This document shows, piece after piece, positions 1 through 12,210 of a stretch of 64,000 nucleotides of DNA. A model generated the notes under the pieces. That model was given only the letters and a program-made list of their open reading frames with translations. It did not search any database and was not told the origin of the DNA. Source of the stretch: Cristatella mucedo. Taxonomy: Eukaryota > Bryozoa > Phylactolaemata > Cristatellidae. Position numbers and translations under genes: made by a program. Location of the stretch: contig WPIO01000019.1 in the NCBI GenBank assembly GCA_009760855.2, positions 248,001 to 312,000 of the forward strand. Direction: 5' to 3'. Every line of letters starts with the position of its first letter. Positions within the stretch are counted from its first letter, which is position 1.

Positions 1-503
1 GTGGAAGACCACGTTCCTTGGGCCCGTTGACCTTCAGGAAAATGGCTGCAACAGGTCGTAGTGAAAGAACTGGGCTGTGCAGCTGAAGCCGGCAGTGTCT
101 GGATTTGGTCAGATTACTCGAACCTCTCGTGACGGGGTACCAGGCAACTAAGGAGTGACTGGTAGGATGTGTAGTTGTCTTGCAGAGCCCCACAGAGTCA
201 TGCGTCTATGGCTCGCAAACCAACAGCAGAATCCTCAGTAGGTTTCCTATCCATGGGTGCTGTTAGAGAATCCATTGCGGATGACTTATAATGATTGCTT
301 GCGATGATACGTTCGCAATTAGTTGAAAGGATGTGGTAAATGCCTAAAGTTGATGTGGTCCTCAAAAGCATGCCCTTTAGTAAGGCTTATCGGGCTCTAG
401 TCAGGATAGACCGAAAGGTGAGTTAAAAGTTACTGGTCTTTTGTTGAAGGTCAGGTAACTCAGGCCCATTTAAACGTGCCTGCAGTAGGGTCCTTCTCAG
501 TTT
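1..503. other. Unassigned sequence
   Basis: I see no recognisable gene or repeat here. A short reading frame near 340-425 ends just after GAAAG followed by GTGAGT, which could be a splice donor, but nothing else supports an exon. Confidence 0.3.
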
Positions 504-899
504 ATGGTCCTCAGGTGGTGCACGAGTCACGTGAGTCTCTGCAGCTTGTTTTTGCTGTTAGCTGCTGCTCTTTCTGCTTCTGCACAGTGTAATTATCTGC
601 TCAACAGACAGGCACCGGTCGTCCTGGGTAACCACTTCAATCACACTGCTGGCCCGGCCGAAGTAAGGAGAATAGCCGGTTATCGGGCTGGTGATCAGTC
701 CTACTTTCGAGTAAAGAAAAAACAGACAGGGATAAGTGATAGTCAAGATAATGCAGTTCAAGTCTTGCAACAACTTAAGCTGGCGTTGGATGATTGCGAC
801 TGTGCCACTTGGTCCTCTGATAATATTGAATATTTTACTGAACTTATAGTGCTCAAAGAACTGCAGCAGGTTAATGATCGCGAATTTCCACCTGATTGA
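504..899 (+). other. Open frame, 131 codons, possible hAT N-terminus
   Basis: This plus-strand frame starts with a leader-like hydrophobic stretch (LCSLFLLLAAALSASA), which would resemble a signal peptide if the ATG were used. The rest is polar and matches no family I recognise. Its last residues, REFPPD, fit the segment just before the zinc-finger region of ZMYM1/DUF4371-type hAT transposases, and the hAT remnant continues directly downstream in shifted frames. It may therefore be the decayed front of that transposase rather than a secreted protein. There is no splice or homology support for a host gene. Confidence 0.2.
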
Positions 900-2473
900 C
901 AACAGCAGATTTGCTTCAGCTCCATTTCAAAAGAAGTCATTCAAATAGGAAGCAGGCGTAGCGCCTGTGGATGACGCTCTCAATATCAAGAGATGTTACT
1001 ACTGCTTTTGCAGTGAGATATTCATCAAGAAGGCTAAAACTTCATCTATGCGAGAAAGTGGTTGTACAGATTTGAAAAATCTGTCTGTAATTCTGCCCTC
1101 ACCTGAGAAAAGTACGTCCCATCTAGAAAGTTATCTAGCTGGAGGAAACCTGATGTGCGGCTAGCAGAAGGAAAGACAATATATCAGGCAAATCAGTAGA
1201 TTAAGCAACAATAGGAATATTGGAAATAGGTCTTACGGTGCCTCTTTGATTTAGTAAGGGTACTCGGAACTCAAAATTGAGCATTCCGTGGATCTATGAA
1301 AAGCTCCTCACACCTTGGCATGGAAACTTTCGCAAATCCGTTGGTTTTGTGGCCCTCTTTGACACTATGATGAGGATGCGGAGGGCTACTGACAAAGAAA
1401 AATTGCATACATTATCTCGGCAAAGACTTCCAGAATGAATTAATGCGATATTTACCTTCACAAATAAAGCCTTAGACATCAAAAGAAGCCAAGCCAGCAA
1501 AATACAATTCAGCCATCCTTTCCTGTACCCCAGATGTCAATAACACTGAACAGATTGCCATAATTATTCACTTCGACCACCAAAGTGAAACTGAAGTGAT
1601 AATCAGAGAGCATTGTTTTGGTTCATCCCGGTCCGAGACGGCAGAGGTGCATTCATAATTGAAGTCCTTTTTGAGCAGCTCATAGATATGGGATTGGATG
1701 CTGGATATATGAGAGGACAAGGGTGTGACAATAGCAGTAACATGAAGGCAAGGAAATGAGGTGCAGAAGAGGATACTGAGGATACCACGTGCCTTCTGTG
1801 TATCTTGCAATGCATACTTCCCGAATCTAGTTGAAAATGATGCAGCAATAAGTTGCCTGGAGGCTGTGAATTTCTTTGCTTTGGTGCAGCAAATATTCAA
1901 GTTTTTCTCAGCATCTACCCGGTATTGGGGATTTCTCAAAAGTCATATCACTTATGTCAGAGATCTTACGGTAGAACCTCTGAGTGAAACAAGATGGGAA
2001 AGTAGATTTGATTCTCTGGAACCGTGGAGATACAACCATGACAAAGTCTACGACGCTCCGATTGAGATCTGTGAAAATACGAATAAGAAATGATTGGCCG
2101 GAACTATGTCGAGATCTGAAGCACAGACACTGGAAAATAACATAGTTAATTTTCCATTTGTAGTATTTCTTCTTAACTGGTTCAACACTTTTTTGGGGGT
2201 CAAGGTAACAAGCCAAGTTCTACAGCAGACATAAACTGACTCGAGACTTGAAGTTAAGTTAACTGGAAAATGCCAAAAAGAACACAATACACTCCGAAGT
2301 GAAGGGAGCTTCCATAAAATGTTGACGGATGTAACTCAAACGGTTAAAGAGATGGAAATTGAACCCACTTTTGAAGCAAATCGACCATTGAAAAAGAGAA
2401 GGCTGCTCAATTATAAAGCATTGGATGAGGCTGTAAAGGATGATAATAAAGAGAGCGATCCCGTTTTGGAGCA
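880..2473 (+). pseudogene. Decayed hAT transposase (ZMYM1/DUF4371-like)
   Basis: Fragments of one hAT-superfamily transposase lie in order but in all three frames. At 930-1160 there is a TTF-type zinc-finger region (YYCFCSEIF, then SGCTDLKNLS and EKSTSHLESYL). At 1375-1520 comes the segment with HYLGKDFQNEL. At 1530-1640 is the catalytic start (CTPDVNNTEQIAIIIHF), followed at 1690-1755 by the GQGCDNSSNMK region. At 1800-2000 lie SCNAYFPNLVENDAA and the typical LSETRWESR motif. The late segment EMEIEPTFEANRP is at 2345-2380. Stops and frameshifts rule out activity. The C-terminal dimerisation region is missing because an L2 fragment replaces it at about 2474. No terminal inverted repeats were identified. 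Confidence 0.82.
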
Positions 2474-3155
2474 TCAATCTCGTCTTGAATTATGTGACTC
2501 AATGCTTGCTGGCCTACTGGCATGTGCAATCAGGCGCTTACAGCCGGTGCAAAACTCTGCAGCTAGGCTTGTCTGTCGTGAGCATCCCAGTTGCCACCTG
2601 ACACCACTTCTCGCCGACTTGCACTGGCTACCAGTCGAGCAACGGAACTACGTCGAGGTTTTGTTGCTCACTTTTTGGTCCCTCCATTTTTTGGCTCCAG
2701 CTTACCTATCAGATCTACTCCCCCACCAGGCCAATAATCGCACCACCCGCTTTTTGGAATCTTACTGTTTACCTATACCTCGTACAAACCTTTGGAGACC
2801 GTGCATTTTTTCGCATGCTCCCAAAGCCAGGAACTCACTTCCGACTTGCACCACGACATCCTGACTTGACGACATTAAAACAGAACTTAAAAACGCATCA
2901 ATTTATGGCAGCATTTAGTGCGTCCCTGTGATTTGCCTTTACGTGCCTATGCCTACTGATACTGTGCATGCTGCCACTAACCACACTTGCATGCTGACTC
3001 TGTGCATGTCACCCGTAACCATGTTATTCATTTTATTTATCAAGGATGCTACCACTCACCGTTCGATCGTGTTTCCTTTGCAGCGAATGTAAAGTGCCTA
3101 GAAAGAGATTGAGTTCTCTGAGGGCGTTTAATCAAGTGTATTATTATTTATATGA
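2474..3155 (+). mobile_element. L2-A non-LTR element, 3' fragment
   Basis: This is the C-terminal part of the L2-A reverse transcriptase protein plus its 3' UTR. The conserved signatures ACAIRRLQPVQNSAARLVC, LLADLHWLPVEQR and LAPAYLSDLLPHQ are readable from 2515 to 2740. The 3' UTR includes the GCATGCTGAC and CATGTCACCC blocks. It ends in the family hairpin near 3095-3135 and a short TTATTATT tail. The copy is 5'-truncated, as target-primed reverse transcription typically produces, and it is fused to the hAT remnant. Confidence 0.88.
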
Positions 3156-3835
3156 TTAGCACTGGGATTAACTTGAATATCCTGTTCTTGATGTGTTTGC
3201 ACAGTCCATAACAGAAAGGTAAACCAGATTCAATAACACAGCACATTGTTTGAATTTTTCTGTATGATGCCTTCAAGATTTTGTACTTAACCTCCTAGCA
3301 TATCCTTAGTGAGTGCAAGCCTATAGAGGAGTCTCTTACTCATCGAGACAGCAAGGGATTTAGATGGAGAGGGTCTCCGTGTTGAGCAGCAAGCCATAGC
3401 CAAAAGGCTTCGCCAGACTACGAATTCTCAAGAGGTCATGTAATTTCTATTGCAGTACAAATTGGTAGAAATTGTTCCAAATCTTTCTGCAGCACTCAAC
3501 ATTCTATTGAGTTTGCCAATTTAGTAAGCCAGTGGAGAAAAGGGTTTTTCAATGTTTGAATATATGAAAAATTATCTACATTAAAAAATGTTTCAAGTAA
3601 GACAGTTTGGCTTGGTGTCAATTTCTAATGAATCCGATGTAGCATCTCTCTCGACATCAAAAATATGGTCGGCGAATTTGCCAAGAAGAAGCAAAGACAG
3701 CTAGATTTTGAGCATCAATTATTTGACAATTTATATATTGCAGCATCCACACATGCTATTGATGTTTGCTCGTCAGTCTTTATGATAATAACTTTTGTAC
3801 ACCTTACGATTTGGGTCGGCTTTTTTCATGATGGG
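3156..3835. other. Unassigned AT-rich sequence
   Basis: No gene, RNA or repeat is recognised here. Reading frames are short and broken. Confidence 0.3.
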
Positions 3836-4012
3836 CAATTTGGTGAGCCGTGATGGTACACTAGGCAAGGCGGTTGCTTATCACGACCTCGGTCCAGAGG
3901 CCGTGGGTTCAATTTCTGCGGTGGGCGATCCTTTATCGCCACTTCAAGCTGTGGTGATAGCCGTTAAGGCTCTTCTGTCGCTATAGAAAAAGAGGCTGTT
4001 TAAGCAGCTAGG
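3836..4012 (+). mobile_element. SINE-1, tRNA-derived SINE
   Basis: The head resembles a tRNA gene. An A-box-like GGTACACTAGGCAAGG lies at 3855-3870 and a B-box-like GGGTTCAATTTC at 3905-3916, with a spacing typical of a tRNA with a long variable arm. The body ends in GGCTCTTCTGTCGCTATAG and AAAGAGGCTGTTTAAGCAG. The same body recurs at 21.5, 40.1, 40.5 and 46.8 kb in both orientations, which identifies it as a dispersed family. RNA polymerase III transcription is inferred from the boxes. Confidence 0.75.
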
Positions 4013-4364
4013 ATTTTTTAGATATCTCATCTCACTTAGAGCACCAAAATGCATTGCAAGGGCCCTGTTGTTGAGTGAAAAAAAACATTCTTGTAATAAT
4101 TTCAGGACGGTACAGTAATGCATACAGAGCTCCATCAAGTTACGACTGGCATGCATACTGACAGGTTAGCACATCCAAGTAATTACCTGCATTAACTGAG
4201 TGTTGGTGAAAGCTTACTTTATAAGCACTGCCACCCGACTAATTTATATCATATGAAAATCTCTGCTTTTACTTTCGATCCCAATTACTCGGCTATGAGT
4301 CATACAGGCTGCTTACATCCAGTACGTTCTCTAAGTAACTGATATTGCTTGTAATGCCTTGGGT

Positions 4365-4805
4365 CCTTCACACTAGGTGAACTGTTGCACCAGTTTAAGC
4401 CTTCTCCTACCCTCAGGTTCCGTATGAACAGTAAATTACCCGTTTCAATCTTCCTCTTAAAGACCATTGGCGACATAAACCTTTGCTCTGCAAACCCTAG
4501 ACTGTGGAACTCACTTCCACAATAGTTATGCAACGACAATTACCCTCCTACTGCCGACTACGGCACATCCTTTTCAGTCGTCCTGAGCTGCTACTGCCAT
4601 GCTACTCCCCACCTAAACTGCTCTGCTGACCTAGCTATGCTTCTCACTTTCTCTTTGTTGCGTGAGATGAAGTCTGTTGGCTACCGAATGTGCACAGAAA
4701 GCAGCTCAGCTGTGAATGAGCTATACAAAGCTGTCCTGCATATTTGCCAGAGAACACCCACAAATTCTTTGTGGCTTTGTAGAGTTACAGTAGGACATAC
4801 ACACA
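4365..4805 (+). mobile_element. L2-B non-LTR element, 3' end
   Basis: The end of the L2-B ORF and its 3' UTR are readable. TGAACTGTTGCACCAGTTT, the run AGACTGTGGAACTCACTTCC and the tract around GAGATGAAGTCTGTTGGCTA match the better copy at 37.3-38.7 kb. It is 5'-truncated and stops near GTAGAGTTACAG without an obvious (ATTAC)n tail. No intact coding remains. Confidence 0.8.
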
Positions 4806-6135
4806 TAAATACATTTGAGATATGTATAATTGAAAACCAGTACAGGTATACAACTAATTCTATTAGCACTCTAAGACAACTTAATCTTTATTAGGTTTCT
4901 TCACATATTCCGACAGGCTCTAGTCCATGACTTCGGTATTCAAAAGTAAGTGCCTTACCCAAGGGGTGCACACAGACGAAATGCTGAGCCAGCTTGATCC
5001 AACGAAGATACCTTACATCGAGCCAAGTAACTTAATGGGGACCAAATATGTAATACAAGTTTGGTCAAATCTAAAGAATATTCAGCACCAGCCTGCGTCT
5101 TAAACTCTCATCTACTACTGGCTGAATTGAAGCCGTCGTGCATACTACCTTATCCGTATTTCAGCAAGACATTGGATAAAGATGAGAGTACACCCTTAGT
5201 ACTTCCCGTTGTCCATATGGGGACCAAGTACCTCGCTTGGATTTTCGAGGCTAAGCTGTGCTAACCATGTCTACATACTTTGCTCGTTTAGTGGCTCCTT
5301 CATGACGTCTCGGGATCAGGCTTCACTTGCCTTTAGGTTTCACCCCCTTCGTGCTCCTATATAAATACACATATGCCCTTTTAAAAGTGTCTAACATCGA
5401 GTCACTTCCTCTCGTGATGATGAACACTGATGCTTGGACGGAGAGGCACTGACAGCAGAGTGTGTACTCCTGCCATCTGACTGTTCCCATAATGTCAGGA
5501 AGCAGCTAGTTCCATTTATCCACAAATCTTTTCTCATTTTGCAAATAGTGGTGCAGCTATAACCAGCTAATAAAAATTCCACTAATCAAAAGCCACATAA
5601 CTACAATTAGCCTCCCTCAACATATTAGCTTACGAATTGTACGTCTTAGAATAATGAGGCTGGTAGAATCACAAAATCCGCTAGCAGCAGCAACAATTGA
5701 GGTGACCTACAGGTGAGCTTCAGCTAGATCTTGGAGTACTTCGCCTACAGATAGATCTGCCATGACGTTTTGATATCTGCACAATGATACTGCTCATAGA
5801 ATGAATATGAAATTACGTGAACAGGTGTGCAACTCAGATTGAGTCTAAGGTCTTTCAGCAAGTAAGTCAGTCATGCTCGGGCTCTGGGGTGCTGATAGAG
5901 CCGAGCATAAACATACCAAGCGACTCTGGGGCAATTCAAGTCTCTAAATCAGATTGAGACGTCGAACGGCTATTTGTAGGCTATGGTCTTCTTACAAAAA
6001 AGTGATATAAGAGAGATGCAGCAGAGACGCTCCATTGTTGGGCAGCCTTGAGGCTGCTGACCGTCTGAAGCAGTCGGCTTTAGAACCGCCATTGTCTATG
6101 GAGATTATGATTAGTTTTTTATTTAAATTAATCAT
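4806..6135. other. Unassigned sequence
   Basis: I see no supportable gene. Reading frames of about 60 codons (for example 5061-5264 plus, 5391-5582 minus) have no recognisable motif or splice context. Confidence 0.3.
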
Positions 6136-6580
6136 AGCTCTCCACCACCGTGCTAAGCATCGCAATATCTGATTTTCGAAATCCAACTGTTTACCTACAC
6201 CTCATACAAACCTCAAATCCTTTGGAGACCGTGCCTTTAGTTCATATGCTCCCAACGCCCTGAAATCACTCCCGACTTGCGTCACGAAATCTCCTGACTG
6301 GACTACATTTAGAGAGAAACTAAAATCGAAGCTATGCATCACAGCATTTAGTTAGTCCCTGAGGAGTCATCCGCTGTGTGCTTATTGCTTGCTGGCATTA
6401 TGAATGCTGCCACTAAGTATATTTGCATGCTGACCCCATGCATGTCACCCCTAACCATGTTATTCTTGTTGTTTATTGGGCCTGCTACCCATGATCACGC
6501 TTCCTTTTCGGCAATTGCAAAGCACCTAAAAAGAGATTGAGTTCCTTAAAGATACTTTATCAAATTTATTCTTATTATTT
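6136..6580 (+). mobile_element. L2-A element, 3' end
   Basis: The copy starts near the AKHR codons of the family protein and runs through CCTTTGGAGACCGTGCCTTT and the CATGCTGACC/CATGTCACCC blocks. It ends in a degenerate terminal hairpin and TTATTCTTATTATT. It is decayed and 5'-truncated. Confidence 0.82.
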
Positions 6581-6728
6581 CTAAAACGTCAGTACGATGT
6601 CCTAAGAGTACTAGCTCTCTTTTTGTGTGCTCTAAAATTGCTGAAAAGTCAGCCTCTCAATTTATTAGTTATACTAAGAACTATGTGAGCAGAACCTCAA
6701 GAGAACCAAACCATTTTCTATGAACACA

Positions 6729-6856
6729 CAAATGTCACGAATGCATGTACAAGCTTGTCGGGGTGTCGTTATGCAAGTATGCCCAAAATCTTTTCAATAC
6801 CATCAGATGTAAGTAATCAGACGTGACTATGCAGCTGATACAGTTATCTAGTAAAA
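6729..6856 (-). mobile_element. L2-A internal fragment
   Basis: Read on the minus strand this matches the family segment covering the SARNLG..DDHISSTVKSAYFQLHNIAK to SKLVHAFV codons. Shared blocks include TGTCACGAATGCATG and ACTATGCAGCTGATAC. It is short and heavily diverged. Confidence 0.6.
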
Positions 6857-7085
6857 ATTAATCTTGTACGAGCATGTCAAGATTCCATCAGAGGCTCCAG
6901 AAGATACTCTAGAGGCCAATTTGGAGTTTTAGGCTTTCCAAGGTCTGTGCAATACTATGTTTAGCCGTTAAATTAGTAATTTAGCTCCCTTAATTTCGTG
7001 AACTTTGCTTCTATACAAGTACAGATGTCAGCAATACAACCTGCACGGGAGCTGAGATCAAGTGAAATGCTGGAAGATAGTTTGT

Positions 7086-7190
7086 AATAATAATAATAAT
7101 TATTATTATTATTATTATAATAAACTTGATAAAACACCCTCAGCGAACTCAATTTCTTTGTAGGTGCTTTACACTTAGCATGAAAGACCT
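7086..7190 (-). mobile_element. L2-A 3' tail with palindromic triplet repeat
   Basis: On the minus strand this is the last 80 or so bases of L2-A: the terminal hairpin sequence, then a triplet microsatellite. The triplet tract switches from TAA to TTA units on the plus strand, so it is self-complementary. This may mark two element tails that met, or slippage after insertion. Confidence 0.75.
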
Positions 7191-9399
7191 TTTGCAGCAG
7201 TGTGTTACCAGCACACAAATGAAAGGAAAGCTCATGGTTGGCTTTTCTGTCAGCGAGAGGAAGAGCATACGTTGTGAAAAGCAGCAGACCTAAAACGGAA
7301 CTATGGTGGCAATGGCATTCTTCAAAGGCTGACTATGTGACCGTAATCCATTGCCATCTACTCTCAAAGTTGTCCCACCGGCATGAATTAAGCTATTATA
7401 GCACTGTAACTGTGATGCCGAGGTTAGACGACTGACAATAACTTACATTACGTTGTCAGTTCTAAGTAATTGTATGAGTTATTAGTTGGATTAAATTAGT
7501 TAGCATAGATAGTATAATATTTGCCTAGTACAAGGACTTGGGCTGCATAGCCGAAATGTCAGCAGGTCAAAAAGTCCCATCTAGCAGTGTAATCTTATAC
7601 TTCACCTTGCTCAACTTATTCGGTTAGGGTTGGGAGACAATATCTCTTCAACAGTCTCACATAGGATAATAAATTTCTAAAAAAGAGCTTTTATTTTGCA
7701 GCAATGACATTTCCAGCAACATTTCACATTGAGCAATGCAGCATTGTTTGTTTGGGCTTACTTTTAAAGCACGATTCATGTCGGTATAAATTGCCCACGA
7801 ATAAGTAACAAAATTGAAACTTGCCATTGAAGGAGCCTTCAAAATAATGCTAGTATATCGCTATACCTAAGTGACTCATATGGGAAAGGCCATCAGCCAT
7901 ATGAGACAGGGAGAGAGGAGAGAAGTAGACCGAATAAAAGAGAGCACCCAGGCATGTTGCACAAAGCAGCTAGAAACGAAGGATATCAAATTCAATCTGG
8001 ATACATTGACAAATCCTTGACAGTGGCTGTGAACATGCAAGCCATTACCAGCACATTCTAACGAAAGTAGTGGATTTGTGTGACCTTATGCTGTAAAAGA
8101 AGTACTTCATGAAGGTGAGGTACAAAGTTCAAAATCATAGCTTAGCAAGACGGCAGTCACCTCTGTGAAGGGCTAAGAGACTGCATAACTGAGAAACAGT
8201 AGCTCTACCAATAATAGTCGTGGCTCCATAGACAGATCAGGCAGTCCCTGTAAGGAATAGAGCTAATACATGTAGGAGCTATGGGAAAGGCACAGTAATC
8301 TCTTACGCAGGCATCGCGTATTGAGAGCTTAAACCAAGGTAAGATAGTGAATGCCTTTGCTGAAGGTCCTCTGTGCTAAGAGAACTAGTGCATTACCAGC
8401 CGATCAAAGACGCAGAGTGGACATGGGAATATGGATACACCATTGGTCATATCCGACAGAGACTAGTCATGATATGAGGGCAGACTTTCGCCGAAAAGTC
8501 ATCAGATCTCTGATGACCTTTCGCTTGCACGTAGCAGATGTTCAGTCTGTATTTGGTGCGTTTTATCTCTCAGCCGTTGTGACGAGTTTTAGCCAGGGTG
8601 ACTCACCATACAAGGTATCGACAGACGCAAATCGGTTATTCATCATGCAATGATGAAGTTTAATGGGCGCAAAGTGGCATCGAAATTTACAGCCAGTCTG
8701 GATATGATAAATCCGACGGCTTCCAGCTGTCGAACTTGACAAACGATTCCAACGAAGAGATCAGGGCAGCTTAGCTTAATGGTACCAAAGATCAGGGATT
8801 GCAAAAGGCTGTGACCGAATGGCTCAGTCAGGAACCTAGTCCCGGCGATCAATCGACGCGAATCTGGCACGCTATCAAAGCTACACAAATCTGGCTCACT
8901 CGGCTGCCGTACCGTAGACCAGGAGAGCTCTCTCTACGTGGAGTGTCAAGTGAGAGGGCTCCTGGTAGCACCTCTGTCCATCAAAATGCACCCTGTGCTT
9001 TAGTTTCTGTGTATGCCTGGCCACCGTTACAGTTGCAGTTCTCCACATGCACAAGACATCCATGTTGCGGCTAACCACTGTATTTAGCTGGAGACCTAAG
9101 AGAGCCCCAAGTGGATACACCTAGCAGGTCTGGCCCCGACTGCCTCAGCCAGGGGAGGACAAGCTCTGGGTACTTGGGGATGGCTGCGAAGCCTTGCTAT
9201 AAGCCACCAACCTGCGACTGTTGCTGCATAAAGAAACAGATATAATCCTCTTGCAGTCATCATTTGTTGAAGCTCCAGACTGCTAGGGAGGAGTACCCAA
9301 GTTTTATGGACGAGGAAGTCTTCCCTATACCGTCTCCCCCCCTTGGCATCGCTTACCTTTGAACCCACCGGCCAGCATCTCTCCTCCCCCAACATGTCG
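7191..9399. other. Unassigned sequence
   Basis: Several open frames of 65-105 codons occur (7238-7435, 8351-8653 and 8799-9074 on plus; 8643-8888 and 9096-9413 on minus). None shows a family motif, and they overlap each other on opposite strands. I cannot support a gene. Confidence 0.3.
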
Positions 9400-11570
9400 G
9401 TTGCCTTGGCCAAAACTCACCTTGTCCCAGCAATAGCGTCAGCCTCTAGCCTACGTCCCACGATCCGTCGAAGCAAGATTTCTGCAATCAGCCGTTCTAA
9501 TGAATAGAAAACATTACAGGCAATGGCAGGCACCGAGGTGCAGGTCGAGCGGACCGCTATCTTGTAGTAGCCGTTGCAAGGTACGCTATGAGTGCAGGAG
9601 GTGAGAATAAGGGGGAGGGAATTCCCCTCTCAGAGGTAGTCTGCCGGAATCTACCGGGTCAGAGATGGGTCGGAGCTACGGGTTTAGCCGGAAGTCATCG
9701 GGAGAGCGCTATGGTTATGCGAGCATAGACCGCCACGATAGCGCATATTAGTCCCAACAAATTTAAGAACCGTAAGTCTCCCTATTTATCATTAATTATC
9801 CTCGCCAACTAGACTTGACAACCTGTATAATTATGCACTGGGCTGCTCTCAGGCTAGCCGCGATATTAGCCCTTGCCTTAGTGGGTCTGATTAAGGCACC
9901 TAGAGCAACCGTAGCAGGCGGACTAGCCAAGAAGAATTGGGTAGGGGACACATTAGTTAACCGGGAGCGGAGCGAAGTGTCAGTAACGAGACGACTGACA
10001 AAGCTCGGGCCTGCCGCTTCGGTAGCCGATGCGAGACTACGTCTCGAGAGCACGAGAGTCGAACGTACGGTGATGTACAGCTAAGTGCAACTTAAACCGC
10101 GCGGTTGCGTTCTGTCGGCTAATCGGTTAGCTGCTCATATGTGCTGTGGCGGTCCGCCTTCGGCGTCGGGACCATTGCTAGCGACGCAGGCGTGTGGTAG
10201 CTTATTGTAGTCGGGGTTCGGGAGTTCTTACGTAGTTAACTCCGTCGGTCCGGTGCGCGCCGCGTAAAGTGCTTGCGTGTAACCAGTACTAAGAGGATCG
10301 CAATAAACTGTTGTTTTCGGCACCCATTTGTGGCCGCTTGTGTTTTAACCGCACTGCGCCGCTGCACTACACCGTCCACCGGTAGAGAGCCGGGGGACGA
10401 GCTTCTGCGTGGTTACAGTTATGTCGGTGTAGCGCTCACTAGCTATGGCGCAGCGGCACGACGCGTAAAAATGTGTAGAGACCTGAGGTTCACACGAGGA
10501 GATACGGTAAAGACTCAGCGCTTGAATTTTCCCACAAAGCAGGGCTGACAGCAACATCGCATTAGAGAAACCGTACACATTTACCCTTATATTGCAAGAT
10601 TCGCTGTCCTGTCCGTTGCAGTATCCTTCCCAAAACCAAAGTTTTTGCTAACATTGTATATGGAAACAAATGCAGCTATGCCCTGTTTAAAGCTTATCTG
10701 TTCGTTTTTTACCGTAGCCTGTAAAAATTACGCACCTACGGACATCTAATCACTTCGGGCCGGTCTCCCATGCCGGCTGTTGCGTGAGATACGTCGGCTG
10801 CCAGTAACCTGCAAGCTAGTTATGATCGCGCGTATTTATTATCGCTTCGTTATTGTAGTTCAAATGCATTCCTAGATGTTATTGCAGTCGCTAAGATCCG
10901 CGAACCGTGCATTTACAAAAGTAAACAGTGCGTAGATGAAATGAAATATGTTGCAACCGACTTTGCTGAAACAGTCATCTAAGCATGTTTAGAGAAGCTG
11001 AGACCATAACAACGGTAATGGTCTCAGGTAAGGTAATGAAGTAGGAGGAATATTTCGAGAGAATGCAGTAAATTAGGATAGAAAGGCTGGAATATTCCTC
11101 AGAAATGTAATAGACTTATAAATCAAGACCAAAGTAATCTATCATTTTGATAAAAATACTCACGTGTAGTCTATCCAAAGTGGAGGGTGTATCCAAAGGC
11201 ACGGCTCGTTGTTCCATGCTGAGACAGGTGTACTCGCACAAGCAGAAGCGACCGAAGTAGGCGGTGCCGTGCCGGAGGAGCGGCAGCATCCAGAGGCGAC
11301 GAAGGAGCAGAGGAATCAGCATGCGATGGAGCATGACAGCAGCGTCTGGCTGAGCAGTAGCAGCAGCCCGAAGCAAAGGAGAGGCAGAAAGCCACGGAAA
11401 GCTCTCGCTGCTACCGCTACGAACGCGGGACGAAAAGAGGCAGAAAGGCACAACGAGCCCATTCAGCCGTTTCGGCCGAAGCGGCTCAGGTCGAAGCACA
11501 GGAGCAGACGCAGGGGCAGGGCCACGAGCTAGGACACCACTCCTTCGGCGGGAGCTACGAGCTGAGTACC
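9400..11570. other. CpG-rich unassigned zone
   Basis: CG dinucleotides are clearly denser here than in the flanking sequence, especially at 9800-10550 and 11200-11560. Overlapping frames (9815-10084 plus, 10273-10548 plus, 11209-11532 plus) are probably a by-product of base composition. The last encodes a basic, low-complexity protein ending in an Arg/Lys-rich tail (SKHRSRRRGR). The zone could be a promoter or first-exon region, or an old LTR. Neither is shown directly. Confidence 0.3.
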
Positions 11571-11802
11571 CTCTCTTGATGTGTTTCTATTATTGGCTCG
11601 AACCGCTGAGCAAGTTCGCCCTCAAGCGTTACTGTGAATCTCTCTTAGTGGTCCTCATGGCTGTTATAACGGTTATCTTTGGAATCCTTGCTCATTGTAC
11701 AATAAGCCCCTAGTAATAAGCGATCTTACTTCTGGAAAAGGTGTTGACCAGCTCGCCTTGAATGAGCTTGGCTAAAATTGATAAAGTGGCTGCCAATAAA
11801 AC

Positions 11803-12210
11803 ATGCAACCCCGGTTGGTTTTTCCTTCTTTCACATCCCTTGGTCAATCAAACCTGGAGGTAAATTTGCTATTATTACACGCTCGAAATTCGTTTTCAAG
11901 CCATTTTAAGTACCATCGAAGCAGCCTTTTTGAATCTATTGACTTCATTTCACCTGACAAAAAGCTACTGGTGGTGGCACTAGTCTATCGCCCACCAAGT
12001 AGAAAGTCCTCATTTATCTCAAATTTCTCCAATCTCATTTCAATTTTGTATGCAAGAATGCGATCTTTCCTCATTATGGATGATTTCAACCTTCACTTTG
12101 ATAACTCACCTGACGCCTTCGGCAATGAATTTCGTGTAAAGACTGACTTATTGGCACTTGTGATTCATGGGCATATCCATAATCACATCAAGGATCACAC
12201 ACTAGACTAA
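11803..12210 (+). pseudogene. L2-A endonuclease fragment
   Basis: The frame carries the central endonuclease signature VVALVYRPPSRKSSFI followed by a DDFNLHFD block, which corresponds to the usual GDFN motif with Gly replaced by Asp. It closes with HIHNHIKDHTLD, the segment before the SDH motif. In intact elements this domain nicks the target DNA to prime reverse transcription. The N-terminal catalytic residues are absent, so it is a remnant. Confidence 0.75.
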
